This document shows, piece after piece, positions 1-8,560 of a stretch of 64,000 nucleotides of DNA; within the stretch, counting starts at the first letter, position 1; every line of letters begins with the position of its first letter. The notes below the pieces were generated by a model. That model saw nothing but the letters and a program-made list of their open reading frames with translations. It was not told the DNA's origin and made no database searches. The stretch comes from Shinella sp. H4-D48 (GTDB lineage: Bacteria > Pseudomonadota > Alphaproteobacteria > Rhizobiales > Rhizobiaceae): assembly GCF_022637395.1 (NCBI RefSeq), contig NZ_CP093338.1, positions 310,001-374,000 of the forward strand. The letters run 5' to 3'. Position numbers and translations under genes: made by a program.

Positions 1-1646
1 TGGCCGTCATGGCTGAGGCAGACACCGTTGGCGTAGCGTAGGTTCCTCAGCACCGTCCGCGTCTTGCCGGTCTTCGGATCGTGTACGAGAAGCCGGCCGG
101 TCGGGCGGCTCTCGATGGAATCGAGCGCCCAGTCATGCGCGTCGTAACGCGTGGTGGAGTCGGTAAACCAGATGCGCCCGTCCGGGCCGATGTCGCAGTC
201 GTTCGGATCACGCAGGCGCGCGTCGTCGACGACGGAAAGAAGCGACCGTTGCGTTTCGGTGGAAAGCTCTTTGACCTTTCCATCCTTCGCTACACCGTAA
301 AGCCCCATCGCACCCACGCAGGAAACGATTTCCCCATCCCGCGCCATCGCGAGCCCGAGCGGGAACCCACCAATATGTGCGAAAACCTCTGAGCGCGTGT
401 AGTCGGGTGCAAACCAGCGCACGATCTCGCCATGGCGCGTGCCGGCGTAGAGATTGTCAGCGGCATCGAGAATGACATCCTCAGGGCCTTCAACCGTGCC
501 GAGTGCAATCGCTTGAGCAGAGGCAAGCGTGTTGTTCAGCGCATAGGCCGTGCCGGAGCCCGGCAGGGCGGATTGCGCGGGCTGCATGGCGTGGTGGAGC
601 GGGGCTACATAGACCTCTGACAGTACTTTGTGCCTGTTCTTCAGCCATCGGACATCGAGCACGATCGCGGCGGCGAGCAACAGGCCGACAATGAGCTGGC
701 TGGTGCCGGTGCCCGCCCCCATGCGGATCAGGCCATTGGTAATCAACAGAACGATGATGGCGCCCATCAGGCCCTTGGCGATGGAGCCGCGGCCGCCACC
801 CAAGCTGTTGCCGCCCACGACGGCAGCGGTCAGCGCCGCCAGCTCCAGTCCAAGCCCTGTGCCCGGCCCCACGCCGGAAAGACGCGCGGCAAACAGGAAG
901 CCGGCAATGCCGCAGGCCGCGCCCGAGACGACATAGGTGAGAAAGATCGTCCGGCGGACATTGATGCCCACATTGAAGGCCGAGCGCCGCGCACCACCGA
1001 CCGCGGTAAAATGCCAACCAATGCGCGAGCGGCTCATGACAATATGCGCAGCCAGCGCGAAACCGAGTGCAATAAGCGCGCTGATCGGCTGCCCCCAGAT
1101 CGCCCCCGTGCCGATGTGATCGAAGGTGTCGTTCCACACCGGTGAACTCTGGATGCGGGTGCCCCAGGTCGTGATCAGGATATCATAGATCGAGCGCCCG
1201 ATAATGAGAGTAACCAGCGTGGTCAGGAAGGCCCGAAGCCTGAGATAACCGACCAGGAAACCATTCAATGCGCCGAAAAGCGCGCCGGCACCGAGCGCAG
1301 CCAGAAAGGCGAGCCAAGCGGGGCCCTCTGCGATATAGATGACGCAGAGGGCCGCAAACGCGCCCAACGCGAAGATGGAGCCCACTGAAAGATCGATGCC
1401 GCCGCCGATGATGACGATGGTCAGGCCAAGCACGACGATCAGGAACTCGCCGAGCTGGCGCGTGGTGTCGAGCAGGCTCGACGGCGCGAAGAAACCCGGC
1501 AGCAGAATGCCAAACGCCGCCACAACCACGACGAGGAAGACGAAAGGCACAAGATTGTCGGCCCAGCTCTTCGAGAGAAGTTCTCCCAAAAGGTGATCGG
1601 GCAACTTGTTGTAGCGCAGGCGGGTTAGTCTTTCGCGAAGGTTCAT
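1..1646 (-). CDS. ABC sugar permease fused to SMP-30/strictosidine-synthase-like propeller (3' end off window)
   Basis: One uninterrupted reading frame runs from an ATG at 1646 to the left edge, about 548 codons. Residues 1 to about 335 are an RbsC/BPD_transp_2 permease: hydrophobic segments, the IGGGIDLSVGS signature near residue 85 and the GGNSLGGGRGSIAKG loop. After a linker the frame continues into a beta-propeller of the SMP-30/gluconolactonase/strictosidine synthase type, with EGPEDV near residue 385, then DPNDCDIGPDGRIWFTDS and YANGVCLSHDG. Seen: the codon phase at 1646 and at 59 is the same and no stop lies between. Family knowledge: CUT2 permeases normally end after the last membrane segment, so the propeller is an add-on, perhaps a lactonase or ligand-handling domain. 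It follows the binding protein gene by 60 bp. No ATPase gene is in the window, so it probably lies off the left edge. The substrate is unknown. Confidence 0.88.
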   Translation of the reverse strand, partial: MNLRERLTRLRYNKLPDHLLGELLSKSWADNLVPFVFLVVVVAAFGILLPGFFAPSSLLDTTRQLGEFLIVVLGLTIVIIGGGIDLSVGSIFALGAFAALCVIYIAEGPAWLAFLAALGAGALFGALNGFLVGYLRLRAFLTTLVTLIIGRSIYDILITTWGTRIQSSPVWNDTFDHIGTGAIWGQPISALIALGFALAAHIVMSRSRIGWHFTAVGGARRSAFNVGINVRRTIFLTYVVSGAACGIAGFLFAARLSGVGPGTGLGLELAALTAAVVGGNSLGGGRGSIAKGLMGAIIVLLITNGLIRMGAGTGTSQLIVGLLLAAAIVLDVRWLKNRHKVLSEVYVAPLHHAMQPAQSALPGSGTAYALNNTLASAQAIALGTVEGPEDVILDAADNLYAGTRHGEIVRWFAPDYTRSEVFAHIGGFPLGLAMARDGEIVSCVGAMGLYGVAKDGKVKELSTETQRSLLSVVDDARLRDPNDCDIGPDGRIWFTDSTTRYDAHDWALDSIESRPTGRLLVHDPKTGKTRTVLRNLRYANGVCLSHDG

Positions 1647-1666
1647 GCGTGCCGCTTCCGTAGGCT

Positions 1667-1697
1667 GGAGGAGGCTGGCCGCTGGCCGGCCCCCTCC
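1667..1697 (-). other. intercistronic hairpin after the binding protein gene
   Basis: A 14-bp stem with one mismatch and one G-T wobble (1667-1680 with 1684-1697, loop GCT) lies between the binding protein gene and the permease-propeller gene. There is no U-run. Stem-loops here commonly protect binding protein mRNA and lower expression of the downstream permease. Confidence 0.6.
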
Positions 1698-1706
1698 GTG
1701 TCATCG

Positions 1707-2735
1707 TTACTTCTTGGCGGCTGCCTCGATGGCGGCCTGGCTCCAGCACGTGTTTGGCGTCAGGTCCTTCTTGGTACGGGCAACTTCATGCGTGTAGAGG
1801 TAGTTCTTGCTGGCGCCGGGCTTGATGCCGCTCTGCAGCAGGATCTTGATCGCGGCCACGACGTCCTGCGACTGGCGCGGCAGTTCGCTCGTCACGATGG
1901 CGCCGAAGGTGCCGTCTTCGAGCAGCTTGCAATCGATGGCTTCGCCGGACCCCGTCGTTGCCAGGAAGATCTTGTCCTTCAGGCCGGCGTCGCGGATCGC
2001 CGAAGCCGTACCCTGCGCGGTCGCATCCCAGAAATCGACGATACCGCAGACATCGGGATGCTGCTGGAGGACGGTTGCCGCCGCGTTGCGCGCGGTCGTC
2101 GCATCCCAGTTGGAATCGGCGGTACCGGCAACCGTCCAGCCCGGATTGCGCTCCAGAACGGCCTGTACACCGGCCCACTGATCGAGGCTCGACGCATTGA
2201 CCTGGTCACCCTGGATGACCGCGATCTTCTTGGAGGAGTTTTCGCCGCAATGGTCGATGACCGCCTGCGTCTCCAACTCGCCGAGACGCTTCCAGTCCGA
2301 ACCGGCAAACACGTCCGATGCATAGTTCGACGGGTTGTCGACCTGCACGACGAAGATACCGGCTTCCTGCGCACGCTTGAACAGACGCGAGTAGGAGTTG
2401 AGGTCCGGCGTCTGGACGATCAGCACATCCGGCTTTTCGGCAGAAGAGATCAGGTCGGTGATGGCCTGTGCGCCGGCGTCGACACTCCAGTTCGGATCAC
2501 GGGTCTCCCAGATGCCACCGAACTGCTTGACCTCCTCACCGATGAAGTGGTTCCAGCCCTGAGCCAGGTCGAAGCCCATGGTCATCGGCACCATGACGAC
2601 GCGCTTGCCTTCCAGCGCCGAACGGTATGCCTCAGGGCCTGGGTTGGTTTCCTGCGCGTAAGCACCGCTGACTGCACCGGCAAGGCAGGCGCCTGCAAGA
2701 ACGATATCCCGGAATGTCTTTTTCAGGCTGCTCAT
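1707..2735 (-). CDS. CUT2-type sugar ABC transporter substrate-binding protein
   Basis: A 342-residue periplasmic binding protein of the Peripla_BP_4/RbsB class. It has a typical Sec signal peptide (residues 1 to about 27, ending GAYAQ) and the two-lobe binding-protein pattern. Internal signatures include DVLIVQTPDLNSY, FVVQVDNPSNYASDVFAG and KIAVIQGDQVNASS. Conserved cysteines near the middle and C-terminus could form a disulphide in the periplasm. The start is supported by a GGAG box 8 nt upstream. It lies between two permease genes in one minus-strand operon and delivers the (unknown) sugar or polyol to them. I cannot tell the ligand from sequence. Confidence 0.9.
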   Translation of the reverse strand: MSSLKKTFRDIVLAGACLAGAVSGAYAQETNPGPEAYRSALEGKRVVMVPMTMGFDLAQGWNHFIGEEVKQFGGIWETRDPNWSVDAGAQAITDLISSAEKPDVLIVQTPDLNSYSRLFKRAQEAGIFVVQVDNPSNYASDVFAGSDWKRLGELETQAVIDHCGENSSKKIAVIQGDQVNASSLDQWAGVQAVLERNPGWTVAGTADSNWDATTARNAAATVLQQHPDVCGIVDFWDATAQGTASAIRDAGLKDKIFLATTGSGEAIDCKLLEDGTFGAIVTSELPRQSQDVVAAIKILLQSGIKPGASKNYLYTHEVARTKKDLTPNTCWSQAAIEAAAKK

Positions 2736-2796
2736 GTTTACGTCTCCGCTGAGAATGCGCCCCTCTCCGGGCCGCGGTTGTTGCGATCTTCATGAA

Positions 2797-2817
2797 CGGA
2801 GGGCATTACGCCCTCCG
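2797..2817 (-). other. intercistronic hairpin between permease and binding protein genes
   Basis: A perfect 8-bp inverted repeat (CGGAGGGC, loop ATTAC, GCCCTCCG) sits directly after the stop of the upstream permease gene and before the binding protein gene. There is no U-run, so it is more likely an mRNA-stability or processing element than a strong terminator. Confidence 0.6.
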
Positions 2818-2818
2818 G

Positions 2819-3805
2819 CTAGATGTCCCCCTGCTGACTGGTTTGTTCGTCGCGCGGGTTGAGTTGCCCATCGAGAATGATCGCGCCGAGCAGGATCAGT
2901 GCCTTGATGAGGTTCTGGTGGATATTTGGGAGGTTGAGAATTGTCATTCCATTGAGCAGGATACCGATGAGAAGCGCGCCGACCACCACATTGCGCATAC
3001 CGCCTTTGCCGCCGGACAGTCCGATGCCACCGATCACCACGACAAGAACCACGTCATAGAGCAGGGCCGAATTGACCAACCGGGTGTTCATGCTTTGAAG
3101 GCTGACCGCACTGGCAATGCCCGCCAGCCATGCCAGCACCGCGCTCGCGACAAAGGATGCCACGATCAGGGGCCGCACGGGGATGCCCATTGTGCGCGCG
3201 GCCTGGAAGTTGTCGCCCATCAGGTAGAGAAAGCGACCGGGCCGCGACCAGCGAAGCAAAACCAGCGCTATCAGCACGACCGCCAGAAAGACGATAACGT
3301 CGAGCGGCAGGTCGAACAGACGGGCCTTGCCGAGCCACAGCAGCGATCCCGCCGTCTCAGGTATGTAGATCACATCCTGAGTGAGAATCTGCGAGCGAAC
3401 GAAACCGAAGACGAAGGCGCTCGAGGCCAGTGTGGCAAAGAGCGCGGAAACACCGGCGTAGGCCACCATGAAACCGTTCATCAGGCCAAGTCCGACCGTG
3501 ATGACAGCCACAATCGCCGTGGCCGACCAGAGCGACCATCCAGCCTGCAACAGCTGAAGCTGGATAGCGACCGTCACCACCATGATGGAGACCATCGAGA
3601 GATCGATGCCCCGCCCGATAACGACGATGCCCATGCCCGCCGCCAAGATGCCCAGCACCGATACGCTGCGCACGATATTGAGCAGATTGGCTGGAGCGGT
3701 GAAACCGTCGAGCGCCACAGCGAAACCGGCGAACAACACGACCGCCATTAAGAGAACGATGGTTTCCTGTGTGAATATTCTCAAAAGCGGGCGGTTGCTT
3801 GGCAC
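2819..3805 (-). CDS. CUT2-type sugar ABC transporter permease
   Basis: A membrane permease of the RbsC/BPD_transp_2 family, 328 residues from the GTG at 3805. It has about nine to ten hydrophobic segments, the family signature VIGRGIDLSMVSIM in the first third and the loop VVVIGGIGLSGGKGGMRNVV near residue 260. The GTG at 3805 is preferred because a GGAAG box lies 7 nt upstream. A GTG at 3844 would add 13 residues but has no clear ribosome-binding site. It is the first gene of the operon permease, binding protein, permease-propeller, so the system has two different permeases, which suggests a heterodimeric channel. Substrate unknown. Confidence 0.88.
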   Translation of the reverse strand: MPSNRPLLRIFTQETIVLLMAVVLFAGFAVALDGFTAPANLLNIVRSVSVLGILAAGMGIVVIGRGIDLSMVSIMVVTVAIQLQLLQAGWSLWSATAIVAVITVGLGLMNGFMVAYAGVSALFATLASSAFVFGFVRSQILTQDVIYIPETAGSLLWLGKARLFDLPLDVIVFLAVVLIALVLLRWSRPGRFLYLMGDNFQAARTMGIPVRPLIVASFVASAVLAWLAGIASAVSLQSMNTRLVNSALLYDVVLVVVIGGIGLSGGKGGMRNVVVGALLIGILLNGMTILNLPNIHQNLIKALILLGAIILDGQLNPRDEQTSQQGDI

Positions 3806-3941
3806 CTGATGACTTCCGTCTAATGCATTCGATTTCGGGCGCACCCGTGGTCAAGGTGATACTGCCGGGCGCAAAGGCCGACAATATCTATGGATTTTGT
3901 TTTACATGCTTGATGGGGCAGGTTTTTCCGCCGATTGAGCC

Positions 3942-4940
3942 TCACGCGGAAAATCCGTCCATCGTCAAAATCGTCGATCCGGTGGTCGCTCTGCCTTCGA
4001 GGGCGCGATGCGCCCGCGCCGCCTCGCGCAGGGGTATGCTCGACGCCGCACCCGCGCGCAGGCTGCCATCCGCAAGACGCGCAAAGAGTTCTGCGCTGCG
4101 CTGACGACGCTCTTGCGCGCCCGTCAGATAATCGAACACGACCGGCCGGATGACCGATTTGGAGCCTGCGGCAAGGTCAGAAATTTTGAACCCCTCGATA
4201 GGTCCGGACGCTTGGCCGAAATTCACGAAACGGCCGTGCGGGCGCAGGCTACTCAGCGAGCCGCGCCACGTATCCTTGCCGACGGCATCGAAAACCGTGT
4301 CGCACAGCGCTCCATCCGTGAGTTCCGCCACGCGTGCTGCGAAATCCTCGCGGCAGTACTCGATCACAGCGTCATAGCCATGAGCACGGGCCAGTTCGGC
4401 CTTTTCCGGCGAACCCGCCGTTCCGATCGCGCGCGCCCCCAGTGCCGAAATCCACTGACCGAGCAGCAGTCCCACGCCACCGGCGGCGGCATGAACCAGA
4501 ATTGTCTGCCCCGCCTTGACGGGCGCTGCGGTTGAAACCAACGCCTGTGCTGTCAGCCCTTTCAGCAGCACGGACGCCGCCAGAGCCGTATCGATGCCGT
4601 CGGGAAGCAAGAATAGCCTTTCGGCTGGCATGACGCGCATTTCCCGGTAGGCGCCGGTGCGTTCCAGATAGGCGACACGCTGGCCGACCGAAAAATCCTC
4701 GACGCCCGGCCCGATCGCTACAACGGTGCCAGCCGCTTCCGCACCCGGGACGAGCATCTCGCCCGGCCAGGGATAAAGCCCGGAGCGATAGTAGGTATCG
4801 ATGAAGTTAAGCCCTGCCGCTTCCTGACGGATAAGAACCTCACCCGGGCCTGGCGTATCAACGGCGAACTCCGCCCATTCCAGAACCTCCGGGCCACCGG
4901 GCTTGCGTGCAACAACCGCGCCAGCATTCATCGGCGCCAT
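3942..4940 (-). CDS. quinone oxidoreductase / zeta-crystallin family NADPH reductase
   Basis: A 332-residue medium-chain dehydrogenase/reductase of the QOR type. The N-terminal GroES-like domain carries GLNFIDTYYRSGLYPW and PGAEAAGTVVAIGPGV. The Rossmann part has VHAAAGGVGLLLGQW near residue 150, the usual NADPH-binding loop of this subgroup. The zinc-binding cysteines of alcohol dehydrogenases are absent, which fits a zinc-free quinone reductase. Expected reaction: NADPH-dependent one-electron reduction of quinones or reduction of an activated alkene. It lies 3 bp downstream of the AhpD-like gene and belongs to the minus-strand set aminotransferase, AhpD-like, reductase, which is divergent from a LysR regulator. 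Confidence 0.9.
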   Translation of the reverse strand: MAPMNAGAVVARKPGGPEVLEWAEFAVDTPGPGEVLIRQEAAGLNFIDTYYRSGLYPWPGEMLVPGAEAAGTVVAIGPGVEDFSVGQRVAYLERTGAYREMRVMPAERLFLLPDGIDTALAASVLLKGLTAQALVSTAAPVKAGQTILVHAAAGGVGLLLGQWISALGARAIGTAGSPEKAELARAHGYDAVIEYCREDFAARVAELTDGALCDTVFDAVGKDTWRGSLSSLRPHGRFVNFGQASGPIEGFKISDLAAGSKSVIRPVVFDYLTGAQERRQRSAELFARLADGSLRAGAASSIPLREAARAHRALEGRATTGSTILTMDGFSA

Positions 4941-4943
4941 GTC

Positions 4944-5354
4944 TCAGCTTTCGACCAGGAACTGCGGATCGATCGGAAGCTGCATGGCATTCAACAGGGC
5001 ATTGGTCTGCGAGGCCATTCCGATGACGGCCAGCAGTTCTTCGTGCTGCGCCTCGGTCATGCCTTTTGCCTTCGCGGCCGCCGTGTGTGAATGGACGCAA
5101 TAGCTGCAGCCGTTGGCGGCCGACACCGCGATGTAAAGCATTTCCTTGACCAGCGGATCGAGCGCGCCAGGCTTGACCATGACATCCTTCAGGCCCGCCC
5201 AAATGCGTTCCAGTGTATCGGGCTGGTTGGCCAGTCCACGCCATACATTGTTGACGAAGTCGGATTTACGAGTGGCCCTGATATCGTCGAACACCGCCTT
5301 AACGCGCGGGTTCGCTTCAACTTCGGCGTCGGTCCACAGACGAACTGTGCTCAT
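4944..5354 (-). CDS. AhpD-like / carboxymuconolactone decarboxylase family protein
   Basis: A 136-residue all-helical protein of the CMD/AhpD family. It has the diagnostic redox pair CSYC followed by HSH (CSYCVHSH near residue 83), as in AhpD-type peroxidase-associated proteins. No signal peptide is seen, so it is probably cytoplasmic. A GAGGAG box lies a few nt before the ATG at 5354. It is the middle gene of a three-gene set with a class IV aminotransferase upstream and a quinone reductase downstream. This suggests a redox or detoxification role linked to that pathway, but the substrate cannot be read from sequence. Confidence 0.85.
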   Translation of the reverse strand: MSTVRLWTDAEVEANPRVKAVFDDIRATRKSDFVNNVWRGLANQPDTLERIWAGLKDVMVKPGALDPLVKEMLYIAVSAANGCSYCVHSHTAAAKAKGMTEAQHEELLAVIGMASQTNALLNAMQLPIDPQFLVES

Positions 5355-5375
5355 TGAAAAACTCCTCTCAAGGCC

Positions 5376-6230
5376 TCAGCCATGTGCCCAATCCCAGTAG
5401 AGCTGCCGCGCCCTGCGTGCGAATGGGCCGTATTCAAAAGTACGGTCGTCGAAACCGAGCACAGGCATGACCTTGGAAATGTTGCCGGTGCTGAATATCT
5501 CGTCCGCCGCCCGGAAATCATCGACCTTCAGCGTCTTCTCGTAGACTTTTACGCCGTCCTGGCGCAGCAGTTCAATGACACGCTGCCGGGTGATCCCGTC
5601 AAGGAATGTGCCGTTCGGGACGGGTGTGAACACAGCGCCGTTCTTGGCGAAGAAGACATTCGATGTCGCCAGTTCCGCGACATTACCGAGCGTGTCGCAA
5701 ACAAGCGCATTGCCGAAGCCCTTGGCGCGTGCCTCCGCCAGCATGCGGGCATTGTTGGGATAAAGGCAGGCGGCTTTGGCATTGACCGGCATCGTTTCCA
5801 ACGTTGGTCGGCGAAAGCGGGTCGTGGTAATCGTGAAGCCACCGGGTACGGCCATGGGCCGCTCTTCCAGGCACAAGGCAAATGCGGTCGATGCCGGATC
5901 GGGCGCAACGACGCTCGCATCGCTTTCCTCCGCCCAGTACATCGGGCGGATATAGATGGCAGCATCGGGCGCGAAATGCTTGAGCCCCTCTTCGACCAGT
6001 TCCATGATGCGTGCGGCGGTTAGTGTCGGCGCGAGGCCAAGCGCGCGAGCGGATTCGTTCACCCGCTCGGCATGAAGGTCGAGATCGGGAACGACACCCT
6101 CAAAACGGCGGGCACCATCGAACACCAGCGAGCCGAGCCAGGTTGCATGCGACCCGGCGCCGAGAATGCGAATATCGCCCTCGTGCCACTGGTTCTCGTA
6201 CCACGTCCACACGGAAGGAGTTTGCGACAT
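5376..6230 (-). CDS. branched-chain-type (class IV, PLP) aminotransferase
   Basis: A 284-residue fold-type IV PLP enzyme related to IlvE and D-amino-acid transaminase. The PLP lysine is expected in VNAKAACLYPNN near residue 150, and the cofactor-binding region ELATSNVFF and the loop GTFLDGITRQRVIEL are present. IYIRPMYW in the first domain fits the substrate pocket of this family. Expected reaction: transfer of the amino group between a branched-chain or related amino acid and a 2-oxo acid. A GAGG box lies 6 nt before the ATG. It is the first gene of the operon and is divergent from the LysR gene at 6346, the probable regulator. It may not be the biosynthetic IlvE, since it is in an accessory operon. 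Confidence 0.88.
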   Translation of the reverse strand: MSQTPSVWTWYENQWHEGDIRILGAGSHATWLGSLVFDGARRFEGVVPDLDLHAERVNESARALGLAPTLTAARIMELVEEGLKHFAPDAAIYIRPMYWAEESDASVVAPDPASTAFALCLEERPMAVPGGFTITTTRFRRPTLETMPVNAKAACLYPNNARMLAEARAKGFGNALVCDTLGNVAELATSNVFFAKNGAVFTPVPNGTFLDGITRQRVIELLRQDGVKVYEKTLKVDDFRAADEIFSTGNISKVMPVLGFDDRTFEYGPFARRARQLYWDWAHG

Positions 6231-6285
6231 CGGAAACCTCGATTTTATACGGTCCTTTACCTACACACACCTTGCCTCATGCGTC

Positions 6286-6326
6286 CAATGCAAATATTCC
6301 ACTTCAATGCATGCACAAATGGCATG
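6286..6326. promoter_or_regulatory. candidate LysR operator between aminotransferase operon and LysR gene
   Basis: The 115-bp divergent intergenic region holds CAATGCA twice (6286-6292 and 6305-6311, 19 bp apart) and an inverted repeat CATGC-N7-GCATG (6310-6326). The repeat contains the T-N11-A spacing typical of LysR-family sites. Function is inferred from position and symmetry only. Confidence 0.4.
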
Positions 6327-6345
6327 GATGTGAAGGGGACGAACG

Positions 6346-7260
6346 GTGGATGAGCGGCTCTTGAAGAGTTTTGTGACGACCGCACAGCTCGGCAGCGTCA
6401 CCTCAGCGGCGGAACGGCTGAACCTCACCCAGCCGGCTTTGTCGCGACAGATCCAGAGGCTTGAGCAGGAGTTGGGCTTGACGCTGTTTCAGCGCAGCGG
6501 CCGAAATCTACGCCTATCCGTGCATGGCGACCGACTCCTCGGCGACGCGCAGGCCGTTCTGGCAGCAAGCAAGCGCCTGCACGACGCTGTTTCGGAAATG
6601 CGCGAGGGAGAATACGGCATCCTGCGGATAGGCGCCTGCTCGCAGATGATCGAGCGGCATATGAGCGAGGTGCTGCCGGCCTGGAAGCAGGACAACCCCA
6701 ACATCGACATCAGGCTGGAGGAAGGCGGCGGCGCCGAGCTTGCCCGCCGTCTCGATGAAAACGAATTGCACTTGGCGATCAATGCCCGCCACTTTGCGCG
6801 GCCGGACCGCTTCAGCCGCGTTGACCTTGGCGCGATGCGCGTGCGCGCCTTTTGCATCCGCTCGGCCTTCACCGCCGAGCCGGACACGGTCACGCTCGCG
6901 CAGCTCTGCTCCAAGCCGCTTCTTCTTCTCAATCGCCGGCATTTCACGCGCGAACTCTTCGAAACGGCCTGCCAGGCGGAGAGCTGCCTCGCGCAGCCGG
7001 CGCTCGAATCGGGATCGCCGCATACCCTGCTGGCTATTGCCCGAAGCAGCGGCGGCGTCGCCATCGTACCGCATATGGGCACGGGCGCAGTCGAAGGCCT
7101 GGTCGCCCACGATATTCTGCACCGCGGCAAGCCACTCGATTTCGAAATGTCGGCGATCTGGCCCTCCTCGGTTCCCCTGCCCGGCTACGGCCACCGGTTC
7201 ATCGCCCACATCCGCGAGCGCCTCTTGCCCGCACCAGCAACCGTGGTCAGCGCGCAGTAA
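6346..7260 (+). CDS. LysR-family transcriptional regulator
   Basis: A 304-residue LTTR. The N-terminal winged helix-turn-helix is clear (SVTSAAERLNLTQPALSRQIQRLEQELGLTLFQR, residues about 17-50), followed by a LysR substrate-binding domain from about residue 90. It starts 115 bp from the divergent aminotransferase gene, the classic arrangement for a LysR activator of the neighbouring operon. The effector is unknown. A plausible one is the substrate or product of the aminotransferase/reductase set. The gene is followed after 56 bp by the convergent fabZ paralogue. Confidence 0.92.
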   Translation: MDERLLKSFVTTAQLGSVTSAAERLNLTQPALSRQIQRLEQELGLTLFQRSGRNLRLSVHGDRLLGDAQAVLAASKRLHDAVSEMREGEYGILRIGACSQMIERHMSEVLPAWKQDNPNIDIRLEEGGGAELARRLDENELHLAINARHFARPDRFSRVDLGAMRVRAFCIRSAFTAEPDTVTLAQLCSKPLLLLNRRHFTRELFETACQAESCLAQPALESGSPHTLLAIARSSGGVAIVPHMGTGAVEGLVAHDILHRGKPLDFEMSAIWPSSVPLPGYGHRFIAHIRERLLPAPATVVSAQ

Positions 7261-7316
7261 GGTTCCGAATGCGGGCAGCGGCAATCCGCTTCGCCAAAAT
7301 TTTATAGCGATAACAG

Positions 7317-7790
7317 TCAGATATATTCATTTTCCTCGATTACGAGCATCGCGCAAACATCTGCCTCAGCGACAACAGCACCGTCGACTTTGGCTTCGCA
7401 ATGAAACTTCCAGACATTGTGCCTCCGGTGGCGCTTGCAGACATGAATTTCAAGCCGATCACCGGGTTCGACGGGTTTTCGAAACCGGGCTTTATCGATC
7501 GTCATGAGATAGACGAGATGGCCGACGCCTACCTGTTTGCGGGCGCATATGGCCCCTGCCGTCTGGCACATCGCTTCAACGATCAGAACGCCCGGCATGA
7601 CCGGGCGCTCGGGAAAATGACCCACGAAATGCGGCTCGTTTGCCGTGACGTTCTTGATGCCGATAGCTGAATTGTCGGCATCGATGTCGATAATCCTGTC
7701 GATGAGCAGAAAGGGATAACGATGCGGCAAAAGCTTCATCAAATCATGGATGCCGACTACACCAAGCGTCGTGCTCATTTCTTCGGACAT
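7317..7790 (-). CDS. fabZ: 3-hydroxyacyl-ACP dehydratase, FabZ family (probable paralogue)
   Basis: A 157-residue hot-dog-fold dehydratase. Seen: the signature [13 protein letters not shown], the catalytic His in [14 protein letters not shown] and the catalytic Glu in [13 protein letters not shown]. The ATG at 7790 ([10 protein letters not shown]) matches the usual start of rhizobial FabZ; the frame stays open upstream only because it is antisense-like to the PAP2 gene. Family reaction: dehydration of (3R)-hydroxyacyl-ACP to trans-2-enoyl-ACP. It is not in the usual lpxD-fabZ-lpxA cluster. Instead it lies 26 bp downstream of a PAP2 phosphatase gene, so it is probably a second copy serving lipid A or special fatty acid remodelling. 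That role is inference. Confidence 0.88.
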   Translation of the reverse strand: MSEEMSTTLGVVGIHDLMKLLPHRYPFLLIDRIIDIDADNSAIGIKNVTANEPHFVGHFPERPVMPGVLIVEAMCQTAGAICARKQVGVGHLVYLMTIDKARFRKPVEPGDRLEIHVCKRHRRHNVWKFHCEAKVDGAVVAEADVCAMLVIEENEYI

Positions 7791-7816
7791 GATCGCCTCG
7801 CCCAACAGTTTGCGCC

Positions 7817-8560
7817 TCATCGCCGCGCCCTCGTGATGAACCGGCAAATGGCGTCTGAGCGGGGCTCCATCCATCGCCAGATCAGCACCATGGCGAACAT
7901 GGTGAAAAGCCAGCCAAGCATGATGTCGGACAAGAAATGCGCGCCGAACAGAACGCGGTTGAATGCGATCATCAATATGAACGGCACCATTGCCAGAGCC
8001 GCGATCCCTCTCAGCCTTGCCGGGACGAAAACCAGAAGGGAAAGGGCTGCCGCGGCCGCAGACGACTCGCCAGACGGGAAGGAACAACTGCGGCTGCACG
8101 CGGCGGAAAATTGCCAGACCGGCGTAAAGTCGGCGCTTCCGCCGAACTCGTACAGGTCGCGAGGGCGCACGCGTCCAATCAGGAATTTCAGGACATGGAC
8201 GACGATGAATGGCCCAACCGCAAAGCTCAGAAGCACGAACAGCGGCTTGTGGGGCTGGCCGAATTCGTAGCGTTTCGGCCCGAACGCCTGCAGGCCCATC
8301 AATAGCAGCATCGCGCCGATGAGATAGATCTGACCGTCTCGGCCGATCCGCCGCACGGCCTGCAGGAACGGCTGCTCTGCCAGAACGAAGACCTGATCCC
8401 GGGCGAACCATTGTGACACTGCAAGATCAACCATGGGAAAGATCATGAAGAAAAAGCTGACGCAGATGATCGACGTCCCCAGAACGGTCAGCGCTTTGTC
8501 GGCGGTGGACGGCTGTTGGATGGAAAATTTAAGCAGGTCGCTCGATACAGCTTTTTGCAT
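7817..8560 (-). CDS. PAP2-family membrane phosphatase (lipid A phosphatase-like)
   Basis: A 247-residue integral membrane phosphatase with about six hydrophobic segments. The three PAP2 motifs are readable: [11 protein letters not shown] (KX6RP), SFPSGESSA (PSG motif, with Glu where PSGH is usual) and [12 protein letters not shown] (the R-X5-H-X3-D motif). An E-for-H variant in motif 2 is also found in some lipid A phosphatases of rhizobia as far as I recall, but I cannot separate LpxE-like, LpxF-like and undecaprenyl-diphosphatase roles. It forms an operon with the fabZ paralogue and is divergent from a two-component system, supporting a regulated envelope role. Confidence 0.85.
   Translation of the reverse strand: MQKAVSSDLLKFSIQQPSTADKALTVLGTSIICVSFFFMIFPMVDLAVSQWFARDQVFVLAEQPFLQAVRRIGRDGQIYLIGAMLLLMGLQAFGPKRYEFGQPHKPLFVLLSFAVGPFIVVHVLKFLIGRVRPRDLYEFGGSADFTPVWQFSAACSRSCSFPSGESSAAAAALSLLVFVPARLRGIAALAMVPFILMIAFNRVLFGAHFLSDIMLGWLFTMFAMVLIWRWMEPRSDAICRFITRARR

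Noticed and set aside
1-3805. The CUT2 ABC system as the D-apiose importer of this strain
   Set aside because: It is 17 kb from the apiose genes with unrelated genes between and no copy of the GntR palindrome; the TRAP genes are inside the apiose operon.
7317-8411. FabZ with a 200-residue N-terminal extension
   Set aside because: The extension is the PAP2 gene read in the wrong frame; [10 protein letters not shown] at 7790 is the normal FabZ start.
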